A DNA stretch of 64,000 bases from Seiridium cupressi (lineage: Eukaryota; Ascomycota; Sordariomycetes; Amphisphaeriales; Sporocadaceae). Below, piece after piece: positions 46,797 to 57,682 of the stretch (position 1 is its first letter; each line of letters opens with the position of its first letter). A program made the translations under genes and the position numbers. Location of the stretch: contig JARVKI010000028.1 in assembly GCA_036674765.1 (NCBI GenBank), forward strand, positions 124,001-188,000, in the 5' to 3' direction. Below the pieces are notes generated by a model. It searched no databases. It was not told the DNA's origin and was given only the letters and a program-made list of their open reading frames with translations.

Positions 46797-47844
46797 TGGT
46801 TGTTGAAAAGTGGCCACTTAAAAAAATAGAGGACACATTTAATGGTGCTAGCGAGAATGTCAGACTTAGCAGCCTATCAAACTCTAGTTCTAGCTCCTAG
46901 TTTGATATTTTTAGTGGATCAAAGGCACCCAAGTACAAACTGCGCAATTCACACACGAGCTGAATTAGAATGACACAATGGCATTAGCTGAAATACGTAA
47001 AGAGGTAGATTCTGGTGGATCAGGTGTTATTCTGTGGTATTCAGCAAGCCATTATATAATTGGCCTCGGTCGACTGACCTGTCAATAGCACCTCCAGGTC
47101 TTCATGATTCCAGACTACTAAATTGGGTAAGAGCATCTGATCTCATTGATGAAAGGAGCAGGAATGCACCTTTCCAATGAGATTGAATTCATCCACGCAT
47201 CGTAACGAGTTTTCAATACATGTTGATTGTTGACTTTCATCATGTTGTAATGAGCCTAGCACTATACTGATCGAGATGTGCTCCTGCCTTGGTCCTATTT
47301 CCAATACGACAGCAATACGATGAAAATTGTATTTCCATGATTATATCGTGGAGAGACTGGGGTAATTTCATCATGGACCCTGTCTTTCCAAATCATGCTG
47401 CCCATAATGTCGCAAACGGTCCCTCTCCCAATGCCGTGAGCAGCGTGGCGTTCCTCGAACCTTACTGAGCAATGCCACTGCGAAATGGAAAAAGCCGATC
47501 AACCATCACTCCACCTTGAAGAAAATCCAACTTCCATCGTACTTTACGCAGATTGGACCTTATCACGCTGAGGTTCGGTGAAGACTGCGTACTTACTACG
47601 ATGGAAGATCACGCGTCCTTGAATAGACTCGGCCTTCTTCGAGTCACGGGGAATCTTTCTTGAATGCATCGTCTTGTTTTTTTTGGAAAACAAATGTGTA
47701 GCCCATCATCTTTGGCTGCCTGGTGGCTAACAGTAAAGAGTGGCGGCAGGTTGCTACACAAGAAGCGCGTCATTCCAATTTGTCGAGGTGATGCAACCAA
47801 TTATTGCGATGACGGCCTCAGGAACGATAGCATGAGCGGGCGCC
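46797..47844. other. Intergenic, tRNA to RSA3-like gene
   Basis: A 1.05-kb spacer of AT-leaning sequence. No gene, repeat or further tRNA is seen. Confidence 0.45.
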
Positions 47845-48123
47845 TCATTTTTCTTCATCGCTGGAGCTGCTTCCGCTGCTGCTCGTATCCTCCTCTGACC
47901 CTGGTTCCGACTCTTTCTTGCCTGCATCCAGGATCCGGCGCTGGTCAGCTAGGGGGAAAAGCGCTGTGCCCTGTTGTAACGCCTTGATCAACATGGGCAA
48001 GGCGTCGCCCTTGAAGTCATCAGCGCCGCGGACTTTGTCGAGATCTTCAGCGAACTCTTTGGTGGCTTGCTGAAGATAGTAGGACGTGAACTCCGCCGAG
48101 GCGCCGTCCTTGCTGCCTGCCAT
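47845..48123 (-). CDS. Ribosome-assembly protein 3-like (short)
   Basis: A 92-residue single-exon protein. The core EFTSYYLQQATKEFAEDLDK, then VRGADDFKGDALPMLIKAL and QQGTALF, matches what I remember of the Rsa3 C-terminal domain, a factor of early 60S ribosome assembly. A Ser/Asp/Glu-rich tail (SSSGSSSSDEEK) ends the protein. Usual homologues have a long acidic/Lys-rich N-terminal region before this domain; here it is absent and the acidic stretch is at the C-terminus. An in-frame stop (TAA) lies eight codons upstream of the ATG, so a longer form would need an unseen upstream exon. The family call is from memory and moderately sure. Confidence 0.65.
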   Translation of the reverse strand: MAGSKDGASAEFTSYYLQQATKEFAEDLDKVRGADDFKGDALPMLIKALQQGTALFPLADQRRILDAGKKESEPGSEEDTSSSGSSSSDEEK

Positions 48124-51100
48124 GTTCCCTTCTCGTCGTGGGTTTTAGCCTGCCTGGGACGAAGATCTCGTAGGCGCGGAGCTGTGCAACCACGGGATTG
48201 AGAGAAGCCGAGATTCGTGATCACGAGTCTTGGGTTCTCTAGTAGTATGCGATGCAAGAATACGATTCGCGACTAAATACAGATTTCTGACAAGCCGAGA
48301 ACTTGTATTCGGCTCGCCGAGAGGTCGTAAAAAGCTGATGGTGCTTACCAAGAGAAGCCGAATTTTCCAGTTGCCAAATTGATGATTGGCGGTGCCCAAC
48401 CCCACTAAAGTCCCCCAAAACCCCCCTACGCTTCAGCGCATTACTGTAAGCATCGCCATGCACACATTGGATTCGTCCACGCTGACCAGGCCCAAAATCT
48501 CACAGGGCAATGCAAAGCAACGTTAGAATCCTGGGGGAACGGTTGCAGCCATTTATTTGTGCAACCTAAAGAATATTGCTACGTCAAGCAGGCACGCGTT
48601 CGTCATGGCGTTTCCCTGGCTACCTCGCTTTCTCTAGCGCCTGTACAACTGGATCAACGCCACGGGCCTCAGATCTAAGTGAGGAGGCTACCGAAGAACG
48701 GATTACAATGCGCCACGGCTTCGTGCCACGGGATCGGAACCTGTCTGATCTAGATTTCGTGCGTCCGGCCTCGATCAAAATCAAGGACTCGAGTGACAAT
48801 ACGCGGGACCTTGCGGGTCGAGTATTGAGCCAAGCAACCTCGTGACGAAGAAGCGCCAACCTACCACTGAACACCGATGAGGGGTGGTAAGAATGCCTTA
48901 GCTGTTGATTTATTCCTGGTCGCCAAAGCATAGTCAGGGGCATTGCCACGTGCTGTGCGTGCAACTACCGTCTGCGAGGTATTGGAGGGGAGGGGCGCAT
49001 GGGGGCTATCACCAAGCCATTGGACCCAATAATAGCACAAAGTCCTATATTCATCCCTTGCTCCAACGAGCCTACCAGCTCTGTGTAGACCAAAAAGATA
49101 AGACATATTTATACTGCTATATCCTCGTTATTTCCCGTAATGCACACAGAAATCGCGCACATCACATCAACAGTATGCATTTCTTCATCGTCCTGATTAC
49201 GCTCTCAACTGTCCGTATCTCCCGCTTGTTGGTACGGACATATGTCAGGATATTACTGTACGGCATCCCCTTTCTCGGGATTCTAGCTCAATGCTAACAC
49301 TGTAGTAGCCAAATTATTACTCTCTTCATCATGGCACTAGAGTACGCTGCAAACCGTCGTTGATTCGGCTAGTACCATACGGTCCTGCCTTCGGGCCGTT
49401 GACTCAAGACTGTGTCATTCTTTACATTGGATCATCAGCATCGCTGCAATGTGAGTACCTAGTCTTCTCAAAAACCTTAAACGCAAGAACTCTAAGATTT
49501 CAATCCTCCAAATAGGCTACACCGAATAGCGATTCTTTGGAAGAAGAAGCTACTATCCATGTTATCCAATGTATTCGCACACTATCTTACTGGGTATTCA
49601 TCACTTGAAAACCGCCCACCTGCGTCACGCCATACAAATAGGGCAAACACTTCGCAATTCGAGTGGCGGAGCAGGGCTTGGAGGCACTCCTTTCTCTTTC
49701 CCACCTTTGGATTGAGGCACTCGATTGGTCAGTTGCAAGCTCCTTTCTTCTGTCATCGAAGAGTCGTGGATTATGGAGTTTGCATATCTCTTGGCGTCCA
49801 GCTTCAAGTAAGTCGCCTACGTGTAGAGTTCAAACAGTGGAATTTTACACAAAGCGACGACCGCGCCCAGAGATGGAAGTTGCAGGTGGTAAATGAGGGC
49901 TTTTGCACGCAGAGCATCCTTTAGAACCTTTACCTGCTATGAGTGTCGGAACTCGGAGTCTGTCAACTTCAATCCGAGTTGTACACATTGTGTTTTATGG
50001 AGCGCAGTGTCAATTTTGTGTTGGACATAGTACATTGCTTGAATAGTTCAAAGGGGTAGTTTTAGCAGAAGGAAATGGCCCAGTTACTGATAATTACACG
50101 AACTATTTCAATCACCAACGACCAATTCCATGTATTGCTGATGAAACGTATTCACATTTCTTACCCGTGACTCCTCGCTGGTGAGCTAGGGGTTTCCAGT
50201 CTAGACAGCAAAAATATGACACAAATGGTCTGCCATCAAGCGGAACGATTACAGATTCTTTTGATGCATCTCTTGTGTTACTTTCACCAAGCGTTGCAAT
50301 ATCTCCTCAGGGCATAGTTTCGTCACCTAAATGAGCCTATAAATGGTCTAGAATGGACCGGAACAAACTCAGTTGGCCTTTTTACTTCAGGCAGTAGCAC
50401 TTGTTCTACAATACAGACTTGTACATGGATGCATCGAGGATGAAGTGAAAGGATGATTTTACGAAATGCTTGCCAAGGCGATTCCCATTAGCTTGAATAT
50501 TTTGTCGCTAATTCCTTACAGTGATCAAGGTCATTACAAAGTTCAACAATGCTTTACCCCTTTTCCCTGATCAGAAACTATGTTTACAACCTTGGCAACG
50601 ATTCCATCCTCTGGTAACCAAGGTTCAAGACCATGATGGCGATCGAGTTCAAGCCGTTCAAGTTGATGTTTACTACTTTGGAGAAGGCGGTGGCTGAAAA
50701 TGATATAATAGTCGCCGACCTTCAAGTGAATTGTAGCAACAGATATGATAGACAGCTAATATGAGTGGAGCTTGCAAGGACATTGAAAACCCGTTGCGCC
50801 GAGGAGAGAGCGTTTGGGGGATAGATTACGGGAGACAATGTGAAGACTTTGAATTATCATGCACTAGGACATGGACAAGACACAAGTCAGAGTCGGTGAT
50901 TTAGGAACGGGTGGCTTGACTAGGGAAAACCCAAGTGATCTATCAAGCCCACCAGCCAGTATTACGAAGCACATTATTCTAGGCCACTGAGGATGAGTAA
51001 AATTGCAAATAAGACACTACTTCAGCCCGAACCTTGGCTACTTATGAGTTGAGAACTGTATCTTTTTAACATCGTCGTCGATGTGAACTACCGTTGCCTA

Positions 51101-52399
51101 TTGGTCTTCTATGGTCACTTCATCCATGTACTTCGAGGTAACCATATGAACCCACATGATTTGGTAGCAAACTTTAATATACGTTTCTAATCGATAGGCG
51201 ACAACTATTACATCCTTTGTACTCGATTCGGCAACGGTAGGAGTGTCATATAACTCGAATGTAATTATTGAACAAATACACGAGCCTCGAGGTGCGAGAC
51301 GCAGCTTCACTTGTCAAATAAACACATCTCGCTGGTTCGATATGGAAACACCCGTTAGGGCAACCTGACCACATGCGACTAGTAAAGAAATGCAAGTAGA
51401 TGTGGTAGACTAAGATGGAATGCCCACTGTCTTTCATCTTATTCTTTGGATGGAAGTCTTGGATGTGTTCTTGTAGAGATCAGGGAAACAATTAGTGACA
51501 ACTCAATTTGGCTTGAGTCAATGCACTTGCGACCGGCCTTGTTGCGCTTTCCTTGTTTCGCACTTGTCTGGTGGGCATCTTCCGTGCCTTCCTCCCGAGC
51601 ATTCCGGGGCGCTCGACGACTTCCGGCTTCCGGCCCGGTCTAGCATGCCGACTGAATGTCCGTGTCAATACGATGCAACCACCATGTAGACCAGTCCAGC
51701 TGATTTAAAGTCTACACGGGTCCCAACAATGGATGAGCCATCATTGCAAGCACTGGATTCCGGGTGAGTCGGGCCTCTCTTGTCGGCTGTTTATGTTACC
51801 CCGAGAAAAGCTTTCGGCTGATCTGGAAATCTCTTTCTGATGGAAGTATAACCATAGAGCTTTCCTGCAGTCAATAGATCAAATAACCAACAAGCTAGCT
51901 TTAATTTGATTCTGTTCCTATAGCGTGTGTAGAGCAAGTCATCAGTACCCCTAGTATAGTGATAAACAGATTTCCGAACTATGCTTTTGCAGTTATACAA
52001 CTATATAAGGGTAATTAGTCCCTATATAAACTGCCATTGGACACACTTGACGAGTAACCGTTTTGATTAATAGACCATTACTAGCTTTATCTTACTAGAT
52101 AGCGCTGACGAAGGGTAAGTTAGTTGAAGCCTTTTGCAAGGTTGCGCATATGATAGCAGGCGTCCGTCCGCCTCTTCCAAGGTATGGCTCCTTACTCCCG
52201 GCTGAGAAGGGTGTTGCATGTAGACAGACAGATGCGCTGCCATCCGGGACTCTTCTATTTGTCCGAGGCTTCGGCATCTGCGCCACCCGTGGCCGTTGTT
52301 TTGATTATATTGGACGGGCGATTCTACTCCGCCTTGCGAGTCTTGAATTTTTTTTCGATTGGCCGATACTGGCCATTCCCTTGTAGGGCGGCCCTCCCG

Positions 52400-53200
52400 A
52401 CATGTACGGCCATTAGTTGGGCTGGACCATTAATCACATACACCACCACAGCATCTTCAAGGGCCTCGGTATTGTCATGGTCGGAGGAGGGGAGTACTTC
52501 GGACCTGGCCCGAGCCACATCCACATTCGCTTCGCAAAGATAGACACCTATCATACACCCTGGACCTGGCTTGTCCTTGATTTTCCACGTGTTTCGCGAA
52601 ATTAGAAGACCTGCGCGAGCTTACCTACCGTTGCTCGTCCATGCCTCTGCTGTAGCTAAACTGCCGGGATACATCCAGAGCAGCATGTATTTTGCCTCAG
52701 CAGGTCGTAAGCCCTCGACAACCGGCTTTGCAGAGACGACCAGTCACCTATAGGATGCTGGGGGTTTAGGTTACCTGCCACTGTCTGTAAGGATGGTAGC
52801 TTCATATTTGCCGATCATCTGGGACCTGATCGGCCATGCCTTGACGCGGAGGAGCCAGGGCGAGACGAGGACCGTGAAGCCCGGGTATGTAGTTGCTTCG
52901 CTTGTCAAGTTCTGACCAGGGACGAATAGGTTGTATCGAAAAGTCTCTTTTGTTCTGGAGCCCGTGGTCGGCATGTCTAACGCCATTGCGGCTCAGGATG
53001 AGGCTGGGCTCTGTCCACGCACGCCCTGTCCAGCGCCCTGTGACTGTAAGCATGGAGCACAGGCTGCTCTTCCCACCAGAACAAACCATCTGATGAGTCG
53101 CCGCCGTTGCAATGACTACATTGTAGACAGTCTTGTTGGCGAGGACCTCCAAGCCGGCCTACGTTGGAAGTGGGAGAAGGGAGGTCTGGCGCTGCTAGCG
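52400..53200 (-). pseudogene. Possible ABC-C transporter nucleotide-binding-domain relic
   Basis: On the - strand, broken frames show in the right order a Walker-A-like CSGGKSSLCSML (about 53083-53048), an ETFRYNL..GQNL element like the LPGTVRxNLDPxGQ segment of MRP-type transporters (about 52947), and SSDHDNTEAL like the D-loop SSVDHDTEAL (52488-52459). The Walker-like piece is in a different frame from the other two, and stops lie between them. No ABC signature or H-loop was found. Each match is weak, so this is a suggestion, not an identification. Confidence 0.22.
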
Positions 53201-53494
53201 AACAACATCTAGGCGCGATCTTCGTTGGCGCAATAGTGTGTCCCCAGCATGGCAGCCATCTCAATCATATGACAGATTGTAGTGTGTACATATCTGTGTA
53301 GCTGGCTTGTAGCGCCCCATAACGATTGTACTTTTTTGAACATTATTTGCCGCGTCGTTTTAACGATACATGCCATGATGCTGCATTAGGTAATGTCCTT
53401 TACTGTCCCATTTCGTCCTAATACCAGTGGTTTGACACCACCACAGTGGCGAACAAGTACAATACGGCGCACCTTGCGACCACGGGCTGTGGGC

Positions 53495-53705
53495 TGGTCC
53501 TCCTCCGGACGCAAACACACTGCGAGACAAGTTGGTCCTCCGGGCGCAAAAACACCGCCTTGGTTGAGCCTCCTCCGGACGCGAGTATACCACGTTGTGG
53601 GCTGGGCCTCCTCCGTGCGCTGTGGGTTGGACATGGGTTGGGCCTCCGGACGCAGATACACCGCTGTAGGTCGGGCATTCGGACGCAAATACACTGCGAG
53701 ACATT
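53495..53705. repeat. Degenerate GC-rich minisatellite (about six ~33-bp units)
   Basis: The motif GGNCCTCCGGACGCAAATACACYGC recurs about six times between 53495 and 53705 at spacings of roughly 30-37 bp with substitutions and small indels. All three + frames and several - frames are open across it (86-127 codons), which is a by-product of the repeat composition rather than evidence for a protein. Confidence 0.6.
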
Positions 53706-53903
53706 TCTCCGTCTTCAACTTTGGCGACTGGCAGAGCATGCACACTCTTGAAACTTGAACCCGCAACTCGCAGCTAGTGGGGACGACTTGCGTAAAGCGC
53801 CATCCCCACCACTACGCCAAAAATGACAGCCAATCTTCTCAACCACGTCGCCGTCGCCAGAACTGCCCAGAATTGCCAATTTTTCCAAAAAAAAAGTCAA
53901 TTC

Positions 53904-54008
53904 CAAAGATTATTTACGGAGCGCTAAATCGTCGACGAATAGGGTACTTAGGTAAAAGGCATAAGTAGCGTTACTTGGCCGTCGTACGAGCTCCGAAAAT
54001 AATCTTTG
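53904..54008. repeat. Inverted repeat, 19-nt arms (MITE-like hairpin)
   Basis: Arms 53904..53922 (CAAAGATTATTTACGGAGC) and 53990..54008 (GCTCCGAAAATAATCTTTG) are complementary at 18 of 19 positions around a 67-nt centre. No ORF lies inside, and no target-site duplication is evident. It could be a small non-autonomous DNA element or a fortuitous hairpin. Confidence 0.6.
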
Positions 54009-56433
54009 TTATTGAGATATATATATGGCAGTTTGCAAGGGTAATTCAGAAACAATAGTATAGTCACGTGATATAGCGGAGCAATCGCGGTTCTGGCCGG
54101 GTAACGTCGAAGATTACTCAACTAGCTAAGCTAAAATTCACTCTCAGTACTGTATCTATAATGCTTGCATAGTCTCAATTATGGCACTCAGGCTTATGGT
54201 TTTGAATTATTAGGACTTGATCTATTTTCAGATGCTCTGCTATATAATCATGAAAGAATAGTATTTCTTTCGGGCCATTCTTTTTTTGCCAAGCGGAAAG
54301 CCGTCAGCAATACATACTGTACTGTACTTGGACTTCAAGGTTGCTGATCATGCTGCATCATCAGGCTCCAAGAAGGCTTTCCAGTGATCAGGATGGATGA
54401 AATCATTCAGCGCACGGGTGAGAAGTTGGGCCAAGTCGCCATGCAATCCAAGTATAATGCCTTGGAAAGGTTCCGTATGTTGCGCCAAGGCGGGCACAAG
54501 AAGACTATCTGCAACACTCGACCATTGTGCCACCGGATACATAGGTGGAGGTCCGAAAGCTATCCCGTAATCAGAATCAAGGGAAATCCAAGGCAAGAGT
54601 TCGATTAGCTTAATCCAGATTCTCTTGTCAGTTTCAAGATGGATGAACAACTAGCAGATGTACGGCTTCTTCATCGAATATGCCACCCCAGAATCCATGT
54701 GCTCCGGAGAAGAGTACCAATCTAGCGCACTGTAACCCGTTCAAATGACGCCTTCAGCAGGTAGAGCCCGAAAGCTTTCAGCGCTCCAGCAGCTCGGCAC
54801 TGCCAAGTCAGCGAGGCAGTGCACTGTCAGGCAGGTTAATCGCCATCGTCCAATACGGTCATTGGCCTCTACAGCCCTACTGTATCATCAGTCTTGAACT
54901 CAGAGGCGAGTAACCAGCGCTGTTTCGATTTAGCAGATTGCCAACTATTAATCAAGCCCATTCGTCAAACAGTCATGCCCGAGGAATCATCTTACATGGG
55001 GTGTTGTTGACGACTTTGATAGGAATATGTCCGCGGAGCGCTTAAAACGTTGAAGGGCTGTGATACTGAGGTCTGAGCCGCCTGAAACAAGCCCAGATAT
55101 CCTTTGAGATAGGAACAGTTCACACGAAGCGAGTATCATGTGAAGGAGGCCGTCGTTACTAGGCTAGGTCTGGCCGGGACCTCTGTGACCGAGGCGGCCG
55201 TTGCCCGTAACTTACAATAAGGAGGAGAGCAGTATTCAAAGGCATTTGGAACGACAAGGAACAACATCACCCGGCAGGTGAGATATTACTGATGTTCAGG
55301 CGTTGCCTGATACGACCTGAGTCAGCTCGGCGTTAGGGCTATTGAAAATGGCACGACTTGCTCGTCGGCAAGCAATCTCTGGTGGCGATGGGCGTGTTTC
55401 CAACCAGGCCCGTCGGCCTCGAAGTCATGGCTGCGACGAGCTCAAAAGAAAGTTAAAACATATCCAGACGGCAGTGGCAGAATGTTGAACAATCAAAATC
55501 CGTGGGTGGGGTAGCTTGAGTTTCTAATTTAAATATTTAAGCTGCCAGGTCAGAATCCGTTTCAAATGGTGGGGACAGCTCAGTCCGGCATTCAAGGTGC
55601 GAAGTTGGCAGCTACTGAGCTGCCAAGTATTAATCAATACAAAAAGAAGATATGCATCGAAATAACCGCTCAACAATATCCAAGGGAAGTAAGTAAACAC
55701 ATGATCTTAGAATCCGTGCCCATGATAAACATAGTCCATCCCCTCAATAGTGCACCCCCTTAAATCTTTGGAACCGGCTCTCTGCATTGGCAGATTGATG
55801 TTTTGCCGGATGTTCTTTTCTTGCCTCTTTTCTGCTCGTCGGCGAGCGAGTGGCACAGCAGGAAACATTGAAACTATGCCCGCTTCACCTTGACCTAAGA
55901 CGAGTGATCTCTTCAATCTGTGCTGCCTGCGCTATCTGATGATCTTTTGGCTATTTAGTCTGATTCTTAGATACTGGTTCGGTTCCCGACTGACTACGGC
56001 CATATACATGTACTAGCACTAGACTTCCACTCTCTACACACTTCGCAAGGTGTAATCCTTTACGTACACGAAGTTATGCTTTCGTAAGGGGTTCAACGAA
56101 AAAGGATCGTGTCATATATGCTTTTGGACTTCGAAGTGTTCGTGTTTAATATTGTAGAAGAAAGCTGACTAAGATATGGTGAAAGTAGTACGGATTAGAA
56201 AGTACCTGCGGCAACTAGACTAGTGCGTCATTGCTGGGCAGGCGCGTCTGTCACTTTCAGGCGTCGAGATGGAGCAAACCTGACTCCAAGTTTCCACAAC
56301 CGAAAGATTCAACACGCATGTTGCACATTGATCAAACCCTCAAATCTTCTCGCTTACTTCTTCGATAAATGATCACGGCCTTCATGTGTCAGTGAGAGCT
56401 CTTGCGACACCCCAATAAACCATCAACTGCGCA

Positions 56434-57251
56434 ATGTCTCATTACAAGAGTACCCCTCTGTATGGCGGGGCACTGGTCTGCGACCTGCCAGCCAATTTCG
56501 CAGACGTCAGGTATGAATCTATTGCGGCGCCCATACGTGCGATGCTCGGCTGCGCTGGAAATATGCTCCCCGGACAAGGTTGCGCGACTAACACATCATC
56601 ATCGTAGCCAGATACGAGAGGTTCCCGACCACCAGGAAGTCTGGATTGACAAGGATGGCTTCACGAGCATCGTCTTCGACATCAACGAACGCATAGGCGA
56701 GAAGGGCAGCGGCCCCGAGATTGACGGTCGCGCATTAACGACACACTTGGAGGAGGTAGTGGGAGACGACCTTGACCGAGTCAAAGTCTGGAATACTACA
56801 CCAACACTCTTCTCACGCCTTGAGTAAGCTCCCCAGCCAGTTCCCCTCTGCACGCGCTCGGCTTTTTGGCGCAGTCCACGAGGTGATGCGCAACAAACGG
56901 ATCGATGCGGTGAAGGGCTGTATAAGAGAAGCTGGCTGACACAAGTGCAGCGAGGACATTCCAGCATACACACTTATTGCCACTATGGCACCGAAACCAA
57001 CCGCGGAGAAAGAACGAAGGTCTTCGCCCGATTTCACAGCGCTCATCATGACCTTGGTGCGTCTTGAGCGAGAGTCGACAGACATCCTAATCACGATCAA
57101 CGTGCCACACATCAAGGGCGAATACGACGAGGATGATATTGATCTGGAACTGGGGAGACAAGGAAAGTTGATTGGGGACGCGGTCGATTATGCAGCAAAG
57201 ATCTGGGAGACCTTCAAAGTCAAGGACTGGGGTTTGTTCACTGAGATATAG
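56434..57251 (+). CDS. MOG1: Ran-binding nuclear import factor Mog1
   Basis: Mog1 binds Ran GTPase and supports nuclear protein import. Model: join(56434..56510,56608..56823,56951..57251), 197 residues, in phase. The start MSHYKSTPLYGGALVCDLPA, then NFADVS joined to QIREVPDHQEVWIDKDGFTS, then IVFDINERI, is diagnostic of the family. A Glu/Asp-rich Ran-contact region follows. The protein ends with a strand-helix segment including LVRLERESTDILITINVPH, the conserved core beta-strand, and AAKIWETFKVKDWGLF. Length is normal for the family (about 190-220). It follows the gene desert and is convergent with the GIY-YIG-like gene. Confidence 0.93.
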
Positions 57252-57682
57252 GTACCAAGAGCAACCACATCGATGTATTTGTTCTACTAGAATGCAACAC
57301 TGGAAGGCTCGGGTGAGATGATATATATTCATCCGAGGATTATGACTGAACGAAAGCTTGGAGGATAGCCCACCATATCGAGCATACCAATTGCTTAGTA
57401 GGATACTGCGTGTTTCATAAGGACATTTCATACCCATCAATTTTGATCTTGATTTTTCACATCGATCTGCCAACGCAGAGAGCTGGTTCCAAAGATTGAG
57501 GGAGTGGATAGAAGTGTGAGTTTGGTGGTAGCTGAAATTAACATACGGGATCTTCAGGGCAGTCAGGAACAGTGTTACTGAGTCCTACCATCTCGTACCT
57601 ATTCCAACCTATGTACCCCAGCAATGCCATCACGTGTTTGATTCCTATGAGCTAATCGTAGGTGACCTGCAAAGTCTGCTCC
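57252..57682. other. Convergent 3' region, MOG1 / GIY-YIG-like gene
   Basis: A 431-bp spacer between convergent stops; nothing beyond presumed 3' UTRs. Confidence 0.45.

Larger units (their letters stand above)
48124..56433. other. 8.3-kb gene desert
   Basis: No intact gene can be supported here. Composition alternates between mixed and AT-rich. Contents: a possible decayed ABC-transporter relic (about 52400-53200, - strand), a degenerate GC-rich minisatellite (about 53495-53705), a hairpin-forming inverted repeat (53904-54008), and otherwise many short open frames without recognisable domains. The final few hundred bases are likely the MOG1 promoter. Confidence 0.5.

Noticed and set aside
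53393..53758. 121-, 126- and 127-codon frames over the 53.5-kb minisatellite
   Set aside because: Open in many frames on both strands because of the repeated GC-rich unit, so openness is not evidence of coding.
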